In this document: positions 9,039 to 18,945 of the stretch, piece after piece | How positions within the stretch are numbered: position 1 is the first letter of the stretch | Layout of the letters: each line of letters starts with the position of its first letter | From: Rehaibacterium terrae | GTDB lineage: Bacteria > Pseudomonadota > Gammaproteobacteria > Xanthomonadales > Xanthomonadaceae | Assembly (NCBI RefSeq): GCF_014202935.1 | Contig: NZ_JACHHX010000016.1 | Coordinates: 1-64,000, forward strand | Length of the DNA stretch: 64,000 nucleotides | Direction: 5' to 3' | The notes under the pieces: generated by a model | Database searches by the model: none | What the model was told of the DNA's origin: nothing | What the model saw: the letters and a program-made list of their open reading frames with translations, nothing else | Translations under genes and position numbers: made by a program

Positions 9039-9700
9039 GCGGTACCCCGCTGCGCACGCGACGGCGTGGCCGGCTTGGGCGGCACGGGCGCGACGCGGGT
9101 CTCGCCGTGCAGGGTGTCGAGCAGCGCGATCGCCTGTTTCTCCATCTCCACCACGTACTCCTGCACGCGGCCACGGAAATAGCGGTAGAACATCAGCGCC
9201 GGGATCGCCACCAGCAAGCCGGCCGCGGTGCTGATCAGCGCCTCGCCGATGCCGCCGGCCAGCCGGCTGGCATCGCCGACGCCGTGATCGAGGATGTTGA
9301 GGAACATCCGGATCATGCCGACCACGGTGCCGAGCAGGCCGAGCAGCGGCGCCACGCCGGCGATGGTGCCCAGGGTGTTGAGGAAGCGCTCCAGCGAATG
9401 GACGACGTGGCGACCGACGTCCTCGATGCGCTCCTTGACCTGCTCGCGCGGGCGCTGGCGCACGTCGAGCGCCGCCGCCAGCAGTTCGCCCAGCGGCGAA
9501 TTGCGGCGCAGCGCCTCGATATGGGCCGGGTCGAGCTGACGGCGGGCCGCCCAGGCGCGCACCTCGTCGCCCAGGCCCGCCGGGATCACCGCCCTGCGAC
9601 GCAGGGTCCAGAAACGCTCGACGATGATGGCCATGGCGATGGCGGACAGCGCCAGGATCGGCCACATCACCCAGCCGCCGGCGAACAGCAATTCCAGCAC
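9035..9700 (-). CDS. exbB: MotA/TolQ/ExbB proton-channel family protein
   Basis: 221 residues with a transmembrane segment at about 8-28, a cytoplasmic loop, and two further helices at about 115-200 carrying the family pattern TIAGVAPLLGLLGTVVGMI and STAAGLLVAIPALM. It forms the channel ring around ExbD. It is the first gene of the exbB-exbD-msbA-lpxK run. The 141-bp gap to the comEC stop upstream could hold a promoter, but no clear -10/-35 pair was recognised. Confidence 0.93.
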   Translation of the reverse strand: MLELLFAGGWVMWPILALSAIAMAIIVERFWTLRRRAVIPAGLGDEVRAWAARRQLDPAHIEALRRNSPLGELLAAALDVRQRPREQVKERIEDVGRHVVHSLERFLNTLGTIAGVAPLLGLLGTVVGMIRMFLNILDHGVGDASRLAGGIGEALISTAAGLLVAIPALMFYRYFRGRVQEYVVEMEKQAIALLDTLHGETRVAPVPPKPATPSRAQRGTA

Positions 9701-9841
9701 GTGCGGTCCTCGATACTTCCGATGGCCGATAGGATAGCCGCAAGCCGACCCCGACGCTCAGCCCGGCCCCCCGCGAGACCATCCACGACCGGCTCTGCAT
9801 GGCCCCAGGGCGGGCCGGGCGCAGGGAGAATCCGCACGCGC

Positions 9842-12193
9842 TCAGCCGGCCGGCTCATGCCAGAACCGTCGCCGCGCCGTCCGTGCCCGCTCGACCACCC
9901 GCACCCCCTGCGCGTCCACGCGCAGCCGGACATGGCCATCGGCGGCGCTGTCCAGCCGTTCCGCGCCAACCGCATCGTAACGGGCCACCACCTCGGGCCG
10001 CGGGAAGTCGAAGCGGTTGCGGTGACCGATGCCATACAGCGCGTAGCGCGGGGCCACCGCCTCGACGAAGGCCGCCGAGGACGAGCCGCGGCTGCCGTGG
10101 TGCGGCACCACCAGCACATCGGCCGGCAACAGGTCCGGGCGCTCGCGCAGCAGGCGCTGCTCGATCACCACGCCGATGTCGCCCGGCAGCAGGGCCGAGC
10201 CGTGCGGCCCCGCGACCCGCAGCACGCAACTGGCCTCGTTGCCCAGATAGGGGAAATGCGGCGGCGGGTGCAGGAACTCGAAACGCACGCCGTCCCATTC
10301 CCACCCCTCGTCGGCCAGGCAGGGCGAGGTTTCGCCGTCGCGCCAGCCGGCCGGCGCCAGCACCCGCGCGGGCGCGTAGGCGCGACGGACGGCACCCAGA
10401 CCGCCGGCGTGGTCGCTGTCGCCATGGCTGACCACCACCGCGTCCAGCCGCGCCACCCCGGTCGCGCGCAGCGCCGGCACCACGGCGGCCTCGCCCATGT
10501 CCAGGCCACCGGCATAGGCCGGTCCCGCGTCGTAGAGGAGCACATGCCCGGCCGTGCGCACCAGCAGCGCGCTGCCCTGCCCCACGTCGATCATCGTCAG
10601 CTCGAACTCGCCCGGCTCCATCCGCTCACGCGCCGGCCACAGCAGCGGCAGGAACAGCAGCAGCGCCAGCGGCTTGGCCGGCAGCCCCCGCGGCAGCAGC
10701 AGCCAGAACGCACCGGCCAGCGCCAGCAGCAGCGCAGCCAGGCTCGGTTCCGGCAGCCACACCAGCGCGCCGCGCAGGTCGGCCACCCGTTCCAGCCACG
10801 GCCAGAACAGATCCATCGCCCCGGCCGCCAGCCGCCATGGCCACAGCCCGAGGCCGGCGTGCAGCAGCTCGAACAGCAGGCCGAGCAGGGCCAGCGGCAC
10901 CACCAGCAGGGTGATCCAGGGGATCCCGGCCAAATTGACCAGCGGCCCGGCCAACGAAGCCTGGCCGAAAAACCACACCGTCAGCGGCAGCAGGCCGAGC
11001 GCGGCCACGCCCTGCGCATTCACCAGGGCGCGCAGATAACCGGCGTCGCCGTCGCGCGGCAGGCACCACAGCAGCCAGGCCACACCGAGGAAGCTCAACC
11101 AGAAGCCGGCGCCGAGCACGGCCAGCGGATCGGCCAACAGCAGCGCGATCAGCGCCAGCGCCAGCGACTGCGCGGTCGAATGCGCCCGGCGCAGCAGCCG
11201 CGCCAGCAGGGCGGCGGCGATCATCAGCGTGGCGCGCAGCGTCGGCAGCGCGAAGCCGGCCGCGGCGGCGTAGCCGACGGCGGCGCACAAGGCGAGCACC
11301 GCCGCGCCCTGCGGCCGTGGCAGGCGCAGGCCCAGCGGCGGCCACAGCCAGTACAGCGCGCGTGCCAGCAGGGCGGCAAAGCCCGCCACCACACCGACAT
11401 GGAAACCGGAGATGGCCAGCAGGTGGCTGAGGCCGGTGGCACGCAGCACCTCCCAGTCGCGCTCGCCCAGGCCGCGGGTGTCGCCCAGCGCCAAGGCGCG
11501 GACGAAGCGCAGCGAGGGCGAGTCGCCGGCGGCGTCGATCCGTGTCGCCATGCCGGCCCGCCAGGCATCCAGCCCGCCCGCCTCGCGCAGGCGCTGCGCG
11601 CTTTGCGGCGCGCGCACGTAGCCGGTGGCGGCCAGGCGCCGTTCCAGCGCACGGCGCTCGAAGTCGAAGCCGCCGGGATTGAGCACCCCGCGCGGCCGCC
11701 GCAGGCGCACGGTGAGCGCCCACTGCTCGCCGGGCGCGAATTCCGGCGCGCGGCCATACCAGCTCAGGCGCAGACGGCGGCCGGCGAGGACGGCCGCCTC
11801 GCCTTCGCCGGCGATCACGCGGGCATCCAGACGGGTCAGGCCCGGCCGTACGTCGGGCAGGCCGGCCAACGTCACGGTGAGGCGCAGATCCATCCCCGCC
11901 AGCTCGGGCGGCAACCGCGTGTCGAGCGCGTGCTGGCCGGCCAGCGCGGCCCAGCCGAAACCGAACGCCAGCGCACCGGCCGGACGCAGCCAACGCGGAC
12001 GCGGGCACAGCCAGGCGGCCGTGCCGGCGATGCAGAACAGGACCAGCCAACCGGTCGCCGGCAATTCGGCCAGGCGCATGACCACAAGCACGCCCAGCGC
12101 GAGCGCGGCGGCCACCGCCAGACCGAACGGCGCGACGGCCGGGGCGGGCGCTTCCGGGCCCGCGGCGCGATCCTTGCGCCAGCCTGCGAACAC
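9842..12193 (-). CDS. comEC: DNA internalization-related competence protein ComEC/Rec2
   Basis: 783 residues: several N-terminal membrane helices, the competence domain (about 220-490; LLAISGFHVGVVAGF), and a C-terminal metallo-beta-lactamase-like domain with TMIDVGQGSALLVRT, VVSHGDSDHAGG and VVPHHGSRGSSS. It forms the inner-membrane channel for single-stranded DNA during transformation, and the C-terminal domain is thought to be the nuclease. The metal-site residues look intact. It starts 4 bp after the lolD stop. Other competence genes are not in the window. Confidence 0.93.
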   Translation of the reverse strand: MFAGWRKDRAAGPEAPAPAVAPFGLAVAAALALGVLVVMRLAELPATGWLVLFCIAGTAAWLCPRPRWLRPAGALAFGFGWAALAGQHALDTRLPPELAGMDLRLTVTLAGLPDVRPGLTRLDARVIAGEGEAAVLAGRRLRLSWYGRAPEFAPGEQWALTVRLRRPRGVLNPGGFDFERRALERRLAATGYVRAPQSAQRLREAGGLDAWRAGMATRIDAAGDSPSLRFVRALALGDTRGLGERDWEVLRATGLSHLLAISGFHVGVVAGFAALLARALYWLWPPLGLRLPRPQGAAVLALCAAVGYAAAAGFALPTLRATLMIAAALLARLLRRAHSTAQSLALALIALLLADPLAVLGAGFWLSFLGVAWLLWCLPRDGDAGYLRALVNAQGVAALGLLPLTVWFFGQASLAGPLVNLAGIPWITLLVVPLALLGLLFELLHAGLGLWPWRLAAGAMDLFWPWLERVADLRGALVWLPEPSLAALLLALAGAFWLLLPRGLPAKPLALLLFLPLLWPARERMEPGEFELTMIDVGQGSALLVRTAGHVLLYDAGPAYAGGLDMGEAAVVPALRATGVARLDAVVVSHGDSDHAGGLGAVRRAYAPARVLAPAGWRDGETSPCLADEGWEWDGVRFEFLHPPPHFPYLGNEASCVLRVAGPHGSALLPGDIGVVIEQRLLRERPDLLPADVLVVPHHGSRGSSSAAFVEAVAPRYALYGIGHRNRFDFPRPEVVARYDAVGAERLDSAADGHVRLRVDAQGVRVVERARTARRRFWHEPAG

Positions 12194-12197
12194 CCGC

Positions 12198-12890
12198 TTA
12201 CACCTCGTCGGGCGTCAGCGGGTGCAGCCTGCCGCCGGTCAGCTCCAGCGTGCGGTCGAGCCGGCGCGCCAGGCGGCGGTCGTGGGTCACCAGCACCAGA
12301 CTGGTGCCCTGCTCGCGGTTGAGTTCGAGCATCAGCTCGAACACCGTGGCCGCGGTGCGCTCATCGAGATTGCCGGTCGGCTCGTCACCGAGCACGCAGG
12401 CCGGATCGTTGACCAGTGCCCGCGCCACTGCCGCACGCTGGCGCTCGCCGCCGGACAGCTCGCCCGGCTTGTGGTCCAGGCGTGCGCCAAGGCCGACCCG
12501 CTCGAGCAGGCCGCGCGCCTTCGCCGCCGCCTGCGCCACCGGCCGACCGGCGATCAGCAGCGGCATCATCACGTTCTCCAGTGCGGTGAACTCCGGCAGC
12601 AGATGGTGGAACTGGTAGATGAAGCCCAGGGCCTGGTTGCGCAGCTCGCCGCGGGCGCGATCACCGAGTTTCGACATCGAGCGGCCGGCGACGAACACTT
12701 CGCCCTCGGTGGGCGCATCCAGCCCGCCGAGCAGGTGCAGCAGCGTGCTCTTGCCGGCGCCGGAGGCGCCGACGATGGCGACCGTCTCGCCGCGCGCGAC
12801 GCTCAGCTCCAGGTCGGCGAACACCGGCGTGCGCAGGTTGCCCTCGGCGTAGGTCTTGCCCAGCTTTTCGCAGCGGATCACGGCATCCAT
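12198..12890 (-). CDS. lolD: Lipoprotein-releasing system ATP-binding protein
   Basis: 230-residue ABC ATPase with Walker [17 protein letters not shown], signature [15 protein letters not shown] and Walker [14 protein letters not shown]. It belongs to the LolD/MacB-type subgroup and powers extraction of outer-membrane lipoproteins to LolA. It lies 7 bp downstream of the permease gene lolC, so the two are co-transcribed. Confidence 0.94.
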   Translation of the reverse strand: MDAVIRCEKLGKTYAEGNLRTPVFADLELSVARGETVAIVGASGAGKSTLLHLLGGLDAPTEGEVFVAGRSMSKLGDRARGELRNQALGFIYQFHHLLPEFTALENVMMPLLIAGRPVAQAAAKARGLLERVGLGARLDHKPGELSGGERQRAAVARALVNDPACVLGDEPTGNLDERTAATVFELMLELNREQGTSLVLVTHDRRLARRLDRTLELTGGRLHPLTPDEV

Positions 12891-12897
12891 GACGTTC

Positions 12898-14142
12898 TCA
12901 CTCGTAGCGCAGGGCGGTGGCGGGATCGGTCCGCGCCGCGCGCCAGGCCGGATACAGGGTGGCCAGCATGCACAGCACGAAGGCCACGCCGGCGATCAGC
13001 CCGACATCGCCCCAGTCGAGCATGGTCGGCACGCCGGTGATGTAGTAGACATCGGCGGGCATCACCTCGATGCCGAAACTGCGCTCGACGAAGGCCACCA
13101 CCAGGTCGAGGTTGCGGGTCAGCAGCACGCCGCCGATCACGCCGAGCACGATGCCGACCACGCCGATCAGCGAGCCCTGCACCATGAAGATCCGCATCAC
13201 CGTCGCCGGACTCATGCCGAGTGTGCGCAGGATGGCGATGTCCGACTGCTTGTCGGTCACCAGCATCACCAGCGAACTGACCAGGTTGAACGCCGCCACC
13301 GCCACGATCAGCGAGAGGATGATGAACATCACCGTCTTCTCCAGCTTGATCGCGCGGAAGAAGTTGGCGTGGTCACGGGTCCAGTCGCGCACCCGGTACA
13401 GGCCACCGAGGCGGTCGGCCAGATCACGCGCCACATGCCAGGCCTGGAACATGTCGTCGAGCTTGAGCCGCACGCCGGACACGCCCTCGCCCATCCGCAG
13501 AAGGCGCTGGGCGTCGTGCATGTGGACGATGGCCAGGCCGAGGTCGTACTCCTGCATGCCGGCCTCGAAGATGCCGACCACGGTGAAGCGCTTGAGCTGG
13601 GGCAGCACGCCGACCGGTGTGGTGCGGAATTCCGGCACGTAGACGGTGACCTGGTCGCCGATGTCCACGCCCAGCCACAGCGCCAGCTCCTTGCCGAGGA
13701 TGATGTCGAAGCCGCCAGGCCGCAGGTCGGCCAGGCTGCCGGCCTTCATCTTGTCGGCCAGTTCGGAGACCTCGGGTTCGTGTTCAGGCAACACACCGCG
13801 CAGCAGCGCGCCCTGCACCCGCGCGCCCTGCAGCATCGCCTCGCGCTCGACGTAGGGCGCGGCGCCCAGCACGCGCCGATCCTGACGGGCCAGTTCGACC
13901 GCATGCGACCAGTCCTGCATCGACTCGCCGGCGCCACTGACGGTGGCGTGCGCCACCATGCCGAGAATGCGCGCGCGCAGCTCCTGCTCGAAGCCGTTCA
14001 TCACCGAGATCGTCGTGATCAGTGCGATCACGCCGACAGCGATGCCCAGCATCGACACCGCCGAGATGAAGGAAATGAAGTGATTGCGGCGCTTGGCGCG
14101 GGTGTAGCGCAGGCCGATGGAAAGCGAGAGGGGATGGAACAC
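12898..14142 (-). CDS. lolC: Lipoprotein-releasing ABC transporter permease (LolC/LolE family)
   Basis: 414 residues with one N-terminal helix (about 25-47; [16 protein letters not shown]), a large periplasmic domain, and three C-terminal helices ending [12 protein letters not shown], as in LolC/LolE. Only one permease gene is present beside lolD, so the transporter may be a homodimer (LolF-like) unless a second permease is encoded elsewhere. That is an inference from gene content in this window only. Confidence 0.92.
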   Translation of the reverse strand: MFHPLSLSIGLRYTRAKRRNHFISFISAVSMLGIAVGVIALITTISVMNGFEQELRARILGMVAHATVSGAGESMQDWSHAVELARQDRRVLGAAPYVEREAMLQGARVQGALLRGVLPEHEPEVSELADKMKAGSLADLRPGGFDIILGKELALWLGVDIGDQVTVYVPEFRTTPVGVLPQLKRFTVVGIFEAGMQEYDLGLAIVHMHDAQRLLRMGEGVSGVRLKLDDMFQAWHVARDLADRLGGLYRVRDWTRDHANFFRAIKLEKTVMFIILSLIVAVAAFNLVSSLVMLVTDKQSDIAILRTLGMSPATVMRIFMVQGSLIGVVGIVLGVIGGVLLTRNLDLVVAFVERSFGIEVMPADVYYITGVPTMLDWGDVGLIAGVAFVLCMLATLYPAWRAARTDPATALRYE

Positions 14143-14168
14143 GTCGGCCTCGAAGGTCGGTATGCCGC

Positions 14169-14624
14169 CTATCCTGCCACCAGCGGCAGCAGGGAATCAC
14201 GCTTCGACAACCCGGACACCGCCAGCACCAGCGCCCGGCGTTGGTTCGCGTTCAGGGTGTCGGGCCACCACAGCAGGCGGTGGCTGCATCCTTCCGCATC
14301 ACGGCAGCTCAGCCGCAGCAGCGGGCCGCGTCGCTCGATGTCGAGCCGGACCAGCGTCACCACCCGGCCACCGCTCTCCAGCCGGCAGACGCCCTCACCC
14401 GCCGGCAGGTACAGCACCGGGCGCGGGCGCCGCCACTCGCGGACGATCAGGATGCCGGCCCAGGCCGGGCACAGCAGCATGGCGGACCAGCGCAGACCGT
14501 CCGGCAGGCCGGACAGATGCAAGGACACGGCAGCGAGCAGACCCAGCGAACCCAGCGCGGCCAGCAGCCAGCGCGAGGGGCGCCACTCAATGCGGCAGGG
14601 CGAGGATGCGTTCGACGATGTCAC
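14169..14624 (-). CDS. ygfX: YgfX/CptA-like inner-membrane protein
   Basis: 151 residues with two hydrophobic helices at about 18-52 followed by a soluble C-terminal domain rich in arginine and tryptophan ([18 protein letters not shown]). The size, two-helix hairpin and position directly behind sdhE match E. coli YgfX (CptA), reported to interact with SdhE and with cytoskeletal proteins. Its coding start overlaps the sdhE 3' end by 38 bp. Sequence identity to YgfX is low by eye, so the assignment rests mostly on context and topology. Confidence 0.7.
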   Translation of the reverse strand: MTSSNASSPCRIEWRPSRWLLAALGSLGLLAAVSLHLSGLPDGLRWSAMLLCPAWAGILIVREWRRPRPVLYLPAGEGVCRLESGGRVVTLVRLDIERRGPLLRLSCRDAEGCSHRLLWWPDTLNANQRRALVLAVSGLSKRDSLLPLVAG

Positions 14625-14835
14625 GGAGCTCCGTCTCCTCGACCGCTTCGCGCCCCATGAACCAGCGCCACAGGCGGTCGTCCTCGGTGTCGAGCAGCCG
14701 CTCGAAGACGGCGCGCTCGGCGGTGTCGGCCTGCGGCCAGCGGCGTTCGAGGTAGCGCAACATGAGCTGGTCGAGCTCGCGCATGCCGCGGCGACAGCGC
14801 CAGCGCAGGCGGCGCAGTTCGGCCTCCTCGCTCAT
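14587..14835 (-). CDS. sdhE: FAD assembly factor SdhE (succinate dehydrogenase assembly factor 2)
   Basis: 82 residues with the RGxxE motif ([12 protein letters not shown]) that contacts SdhA during covalent flavinylation, and the helical end [20 protein letters not shown] typical of the family. SdhE helps attach FAD to SdhA, whose gene lies 1.5 kb upstream on the same strand. The ATG at 14835 overlaps the MAPEG gene stop by 4 bp, which fixes the start. It is followed by ygfX, the same partner pair as in enterobacteria. Confidence 0.92.
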   Translation of the reverse strand: MSEEAELRRLRWRCRRGMRELDQLMLRYLERRWPQADTAERAVFERLLDTEDDRLWRWFMGREAVEETELRDIVERILALPH

Positions 14836-15254
14836 CGCGTCCACAGCCCCCAGGCCAGCACGCCCCACAATGCCCACAGCGCCAGCCCGCCCGCCACGTA
14901 CGCGTAGAAACGATGCTTGACGCGATTGTAGGTGCACTGGATCGCGCTGTGCGCGATGCGCAGTGCGACGAAACCCCAGGCCAGGCCCAACGTGAGCGCA
15001 TCGACCTGCGCGGTCAGAAAGGCCACGACCAGCGCCAGGTAGAACAGCACCGGCAGCTCGAACAGGTTGCGGAAATTGTCCGCGCCGCGGCTGTCGGTCA
15101 ACCTGGCCGCCGCTTGGGAAGAGACGGCCACGGATTGCAGGCGGATGCGCTCGCGCCGGATCTGCCCGATGCGCTGGAAGAACATCACCCACCAGACCAC
15201 GAAGGTCAGTGCCGCCATCGCGAAAGCCGGCCAGAAGATCAGGTTGGCGTCCAT
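14832..15254 (-). CDS. MAPEG family membrane protein
   Basis: About 140 residues with four predicted helices (about 5-27, 70-85, 88-105 and 120-138) and the MAPEG hallmark pattern [15 protein letters not shown] and [10 protein letters not shown]. The family includes microsomal glutathione transferases and eicosanoid enzymes, but bacterial members are mostly uncharacterised. The ATG at 15254 (MDANLIF) is preferred; an ATG three codons earlier is also possible. It sits between sdhB and sdhE, and its stop overlaps the sdhE start. Confidence 0.85.
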   Translation of the reverse strand: MDANLIFWPAFAMAALTFVVWWVMFFQRIGQIRRERIRLQSVAVSSQAAARLTDSRGADNFRNLFELPVLFYLALVVAFLTAQVDALTLGLAWGFVALRIAHSAIQCTYNRVKHRFYAYVAGGLALWALWGVLAWGLWTR

Positions 15255-15274
15255 CGCTTGCATCCCTCATGCAT

Positions 15275-15373
15275 GCCATCGCCCCGCCGTTCCCGCGGAA
15301 GCGGGAACACGACGCCTTGCCCTCGTCGGCCCGAAGCCGCTGGATCCCCGCTTCCGCGGGGATGGCGATGACG
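15275..15373. repeat. REPIN-like pair of inverted short palindromes
   Basis: Two hairpins face each other: GTTCCCGCGGAAGCGGGAAC (15289-15308) and ATCCCCGCTTCCGCGGGGAT (15344-15363). They are flanked by the outer inverted pair GCCATCGCC / GGCGATG. This is the arrangement of a REP doublet. A related copy lies at 37197-37280. The element fills most of the gap between sdhB and the MAPEG gene, so it may act as an mRNA-stability or termination hairpin after sdhB. Confidence 0.75.
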
Positions 15374-15406
15374 AGAGGGCGAAGTATCCAACATGGCAGC
15401 GTGGCG

Positions 15407-16192
15407 TCAGCCCCGCCGCTGCAGCATCAGCTTCTTGATCTCGCCGATCGCCTTGGCCGGGTTCAGACCCTTCGGGCAGGTCCGGGTGCAGTTCATGATG
15501 GTGTGGCAGCGGTACAGGCGGAACGGATCTTCCAGCTCGTCCAGGCGCGCGCCGGTATCCTCGTCGCGCGAGTCGACGATCCAGCGGTAGGCCTGCAGCA
15601 GGATCGCCGGACCGAGGTAGCGGTCGCCGTTCCACCAGTAGCTCGGGCAGGAGGTCGAGCAGCACGCGCACAGGATGCACTCGTACAGGCCGTCGAGCTT
15701 CTTGCGGTCCTCCGGCGACTGCAGCCGCTCCTTGTCCGGCGGCGGCGCGCTCTGGGTGCGCAGCCACGGGCGGATCGAGGCGTACTGGGCATAGAAATGG
15801 GTCAGGTCGGGCACCAGATCCTTCACCACCGGCATGTGCGGCAGCGGGTAGATCGGCACCTCGGCCTTGCCGCAGTCCTCGATCGCCTTGGTGCAGGCGA
15901 GCGTGTTGGTGCCGTCGATGTTCATCGCGCACGAGCCGCAGATGCCCTCGCGGCAGGAGCGGCGGAAGGTCAGTGTCGGGTCGATCTCGTTCTTGATCTT
16001 GATCAGCGCGTCAAGAACCATCGGCCCGCAACTGCCCAGATCCACCTCGTAGGTGTCCACGCGCGGGTTGGCACCGTCTTCCGGGTTCCAGCGGTAGACC
16101 TTGAAGGTACGCACCTTGCCCTTCGGGTTCTTCGCCGGGAAGTGCTTGCCCTGGGTGACCTTGGAGTTCTTCGGGAGAGTGAATTCGGCCAT
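15407..16192 (-). CDS. sdhB: Succinate dehydrogenase iron-sulfur subunit
   Basis: 261 residues. The N-terminal plant-type ferredoxin domain carries [15 protein letters not shown] and a distal Cys; the C-terminal domain has [15 protein letters not shown] and [15 protein letters not shown] for the [4Fe-4S] and [3Fe-4S] centres. It passes electrons from the SdhA flavin to quinone at SdhC/SdhD. The gene is separated from sdhA by 112 bp occupied by an inverted-repeat element, unusual inside an sdh operon. Confidence 0.96.
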   Translation of the reverse strand: MAEFTLPKNSKVTQGKHFPAKNPKGKVRTFKVYRWNPEDGANPRVDTYEVDLGSCGPMVLDALIKIKNEIDPTLTFRRSCREGICGSCAMNIDGTNTLACTKAIEDCGKAEVPIYPLPHMPVVKDLVPDLTHFYAQYASIRPWLRTQSAPPPDKERLQSPEDRKKLDGLYECILCACCSTSCPSYWWNGDRYLGPAILLQAYRWIVDSRDEDTGARLDELEDPFRLYRCHTIMNCTRTCPKGLNPAKAIGEIKKLMLQRRG

Positions 16193-16199
16193 TGCCTGG

Positions 16200-16302
16200 A
16201 TCCGGGATTCGGAATTCGGTATTCGGGGTTCGTGACAGCGGGACGGAAACGGCCGGCAAGCCTGCTTTGGCGGAACCGGGATCCCGTATCACGAATCCCG
16301 GC
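16200..16302. repeat. GGGATTCGG-type intergenic repeat inside the sdh operon
   Basis: A 10-bp perfect inverted repeat (CCGGGATTCG at 16202-16211 and CGAATCCCGG at 16292-16301) bounds the interval between sdhA and sdhB. The left half continues as degenerate tandem copies of GGAATTCGG/GTATTCGGG. The same word family recurs at the window end (63966-64000) within metH. It looks like a dispersed non-coding repeat that has landed in the operon; the central part shows no open frame. Confidence 0.65.
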
Positions 16303-16304
16303 TG

Positions 16305-18092
16305 TCAATATGTCCGGGCCTTGGGCGGCACCGGCTCGACGTCCTTGCTGAGCGTGTACATGTGGACCGGGCGGTAGTCGATCCGGGTGTCACCCTTCTC
16401 GTCCACCCAGCACAGGGTGTGCTTGTGCCAGTTCACGTCGTCGCGCTCGGTATAGTCCTCGCGCGCGTGGGCGCCGCGCGACTCCTTGCGGTTCTCGGCC
16501 GAGACCATCGTCGCTACCGCCTGGCCGAGCAGGTTCTGCAGCTCCAGCGTCTCGATCAGGTCGGAATTCCAGATCAGGGAGCGGTCGCTGACCTTGACGT
16601 CGGCGAAGCCGGCGTGCACTTCGCGGATCTTCTTCACGCCCGCGATCAGCGTTTCGCCGGTACGGAACACGGCCGCATGCTCCTGCATCACGCGCTGCAT
16701 GCGCAGGCGCAGCTCGGCGGTTGGCGTACCGCCGTTGGCGTGGCGGACGCGATCGAGGTTGGCCAGCGCCTTGTCGCAGGCCGAAGCCGGCAGGGTCTTG
16801 TGCGGCGCGCCCGGGCGGATCGTCTCGGCGCAGCGGTTGGCCACCGCGCGACCGAACACCACCAGGTCGAGCAGCGAGTTCGAACCCAGACGGTTGGCGC
16901 CGTGCACCGACACGCAGGCGGCCTCGCCGATGGCATACAGGCCCGGGACCACGGTGTCGGGGTCGCCGTCCTTCAGGGTCACGACCTCGCCGTGGTAGTT
17001 GGTCTGCAGACCGCCCATGTTGTAGTGGACGGTCGGCAGCACCGGGATCGGCTCCTTGGTCACATCGACGCCGGCGAAGATCCTGGCCGTTTCGGCGATG
17101 CCCGGCAGGCGCTCGTGGATGACCTCGGGCCCCAGGTGCATCAGGTTCAGGTGGATGTGGTCGGCGTGCTCGCCGACGCCACGGCCCTCGCGGATTTCGA
17201 TCGTCATCGCGCGGCTGACCACGTCGCGCGAGGCCAGGTCCTTGGCGTTCGGGGCGTAGCGCTCCATGAAGCGCTCGCCCTTGGAATTGGTGAGGTAGCC
17301 GCCCTCGCCGCGCACGCCCTCGGTGATCAGGCAGCCGGCGCCGTAGATGCCGGTCGGGTGGAACTGCACGAACTCCATGTCCTGCAGCGGCAGACCGGCG
17401 CGCAGCGCCATGCCGCCGCCATCACCCGTGCAGGTGTGCGCGGAGGTGGCCGAGAAGTAGGCGCGACCGTAGCCGCCGGTGGCCAGCACGGTGCCGTGGG
17501 CACGGAACAGGTGCAGTTCGCCGCTGGCCATGTCCAGCGCCAGCACGCCGCGGCAAACGCCCTCCTCGTCCATGATCAGATCGAGCGCGAAGTACTCGAT
17601 GTAGAACTCGGCCGAGTGCGCCAGCGACTGCTGGTAGAGCGTGTGCAGGATGGCGTGGCCGGTGCGGTCGGCGGCGGCACAGGTACGTTGCGCGGTACCC
17701 TTGCCGTAATGCGTGGTCATGCCGCCGAACGGACGCTGGTAGATCCTGCCGTCCTCGGTGCGCGAGAACGGCACACCGTAGTGCTCCAGCTCGATGATGG
17801 CCGGGATCGCCTCGCGGCACATGTATTCGATGGCGTCCTGGTCGCCCAGCCAGTCCGAACCCTTGATGGTGTCGTAGAAGTGGAAGCGCCAGTCGTCCTC
17901 GCCCATGTTGCCGAGCGCGGCCGAGATGCCGCCCTGCGCGGCGACGGTGTGCGAGCGGGTCGGGAACACCTTGCTGATGCAGGCGGTCTTCAGACCCTTC
18001 TGGGCCAGGCCGAAGGTGGCGCGCAGGCCGGCACCGCCGGCGCCGACGACGACCATGTCGTACTTGTGCTCGTGGATCTTGTAGGCGGTCAT
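16305..18092 (-). CDS. sdhA: Succinate dehydrogenase flavoprotein subunit
   Basis: 595 residues. The N-terminal FAD-binding GxGxxG lies in [15 protein letters not shown], the covalent-FAD histidine in [16 protein letters not shown], and the substrate and active-site motifs in [21 protein letters not shown] and [19 protein letters not shown]. It oxidises succinate to fumarate. It lies 7 bp downstream of the sdhD stop. The flavinylation factor SdhE and a SDHAF4-like protein are encoded in the same cluster. Confidence 0.97.
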   Translation of the reverse strand: MTAYKIHEHKYDMVVVGAGGAGLRATFGLAQKGLKTACISKVFPTRSHTVAAQGGISAALGNMGEDDWRFHFYDTIKGSDWLGDQDAIEYMCREAIPAIIELEHYGVPFSRTEDGRIYQRPFGGMTTHYGKGTAQRTCAAADRTGHAILHTLYQQSLAHSAEFYIEYFALDLIMDEEGVCRGVLALDMASGELHLFRAHGTVLATGGYGRAYFSATSAHTCTGDGGGMALRAGLPLQDMEFVQFHPTGIYGAGCLITEGVRGEGGYLTNSKGERFMERYAPNAKDLASRDVVSRAMTIEIREGRGVGEHADHIHLNLMHLGPEVIHERLPGIAETARIFAGVDVTKEPIPVLPTVHYNMGGLQTNYHGEVVTLKDGDPDTVVPGLYAIGEAACVSVHGANRLGSNSLLDLVVFGRAVANRCAETIRPGAPHKTLPASACDKALANLDRVRHANGGTPTAELRLRMQRVMQEHAAVFRTGETLIAGVKKIREVHAGFADVKVSDRSLIWNSDLIETLELQNLLGQAVATMVSAENRKESRGAHAREDYTERDDVNWHKHTLCWVDEKGDTRIDYRPVHMYTLSKDVEPVPPKARTY

Positions 18093-18099
18093 GGCGTGC

Positions 18100-18483
18100 T
18101 CAGGCGGTAAAGACGATGCGGCCGATCGCGATGAAGGCGAGCACGGCGGCGAACAGGCAGGCGAAGCGCACGACGAGCTGCAGCGCGATTTCGAGCCAGC
18201 GGGTGTGGACGTAGTCCTCGATCACCACCTGCAGGCCGAGCTGGGCGTGCCAGAACAGTGCGCCGACGTAGATCGCCAGCAGCGAGGCGGTGACCGGCTG
18301 CGCGAGCGTCAGCCGCACGGTCTGGTAATCGGCGCCGACCAGCGAGACCAGCGTGTAGACGAACCACGGTGACAGCAGCGCCAGCGCCACCGCGGTGACG
18401 CGCTGCAGCCACCAGTGGTGGACGCCGTCCTTGGCCGCGCCGAGGCCGCGGGCGACGGCGAGCGGGTTGCGAAGATGGCTCAT
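18100..18483 (-). CDS. sdhD: Succinate dehydrogenase membrane anchor subunit
   Basis: 127 residues with three hydrophobic helices (about 28-48, 60-82 and 100-125) and the pattern [13 protein letters not shown], typical of SdhD, plus the haem/quinone region [15 protein letters not shown]. The ATG at 18483 overlaps the sdhC stop by 4 bp, choosing it over longer in-frame extensions. Confidence 0.93.
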   Translation of the reverse strand: MSHLRNPLAVARGLGAAKDGVHHWWLQRVTAVALALLSPWFVYTLVSLVGADYQTVRLTLAQPVTASLLAIYVGALFWHAQLGLQVVIEDYVHTRWLEIALQLVVRFACLFAAVLAFIAIGRIVFTA

Positions 18484-18887
18484 GCCGCACCTCCGGTGAG
18501 CGCCAGCGTCCAGATCAGCGCGGTGAACAGCACGGTGAGCGCGGCGACCGTGTAGCCGCTGGCGTAGAGCTTCGGGATTTCGTAACCCCAGCCGATGTCC
18601 CACAGCAGATGACGGATGCCGTTGAGCAGGTGGTAGACGATCGACGCGGTGAAGCCGAACAGCGCCAGCTTGCCGAGCGGCGAGGCGGCGCAGGCCATGA
18701 ACGTCGTGTAGCTGTCGCCGCCGGCCGCCAACGCATGCAGCCACCACGCCACGCCGAAGGCACCGAACGAGAGGACCACACCGGTGGCGCGATGCGCGAT
18801 GGACATGACCATCGTGATCTGCCAGCGGTAGACCTGAAGGTGCGGGGAAAGGGGTCGCTGTATAGCGTGACGTTCGCGCGTCGCCAT
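18480..18887 (-). CDS. sdhC: Succinate dehydrogenase cytochrome b556 subunit
   Basis: 135 residues; the N-terminal signature RPLSPHLQVYRWQITMVMSI and SIAHRATG are the SdhC hallmarks, and YHLLNGIRHLLWDIG carries the haem-ligand histidine. Three membrane helices. It is the first structural gene of sdhCDAB. A small SDHAF4-type gene lies 58 bp upstream on the same strand. Confidence 0.95.
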   Translation of the reverse strand: MATRERHAIQRPLSPHLQVYRWQITMVMSIAHRATGVVLSFGAFGVAWWLHALAAGGDSYTTFMACAASPLGKLALFGFTASIVYHLLNGIRHLLWDIGWGYEIPKLYASGYTVAALTVLFTALIWTLALTGGAA

Positions 18888-18945
18888 GGCTGTCCGGAGG
18901 CTGGTGGCTGGTCGGAAGAGTCGCGGATGCGGCGTGGAAGCTGCG

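Noticed and set aside
9039-9800. An N-terminal extension of exbD
   Set aside because: It lies inside exbB in another frame; the ATG overlapping the exbB stop fits the ExbD family length.
9107-12322. A very long plus-strand open frame opposite comEC and exbB
   Set aside because: It is antisense to two well-supported genes, has Gln/Arg/His-rich low-complexity translation and no motifs; long antisense frames are expected at about 70% GC.
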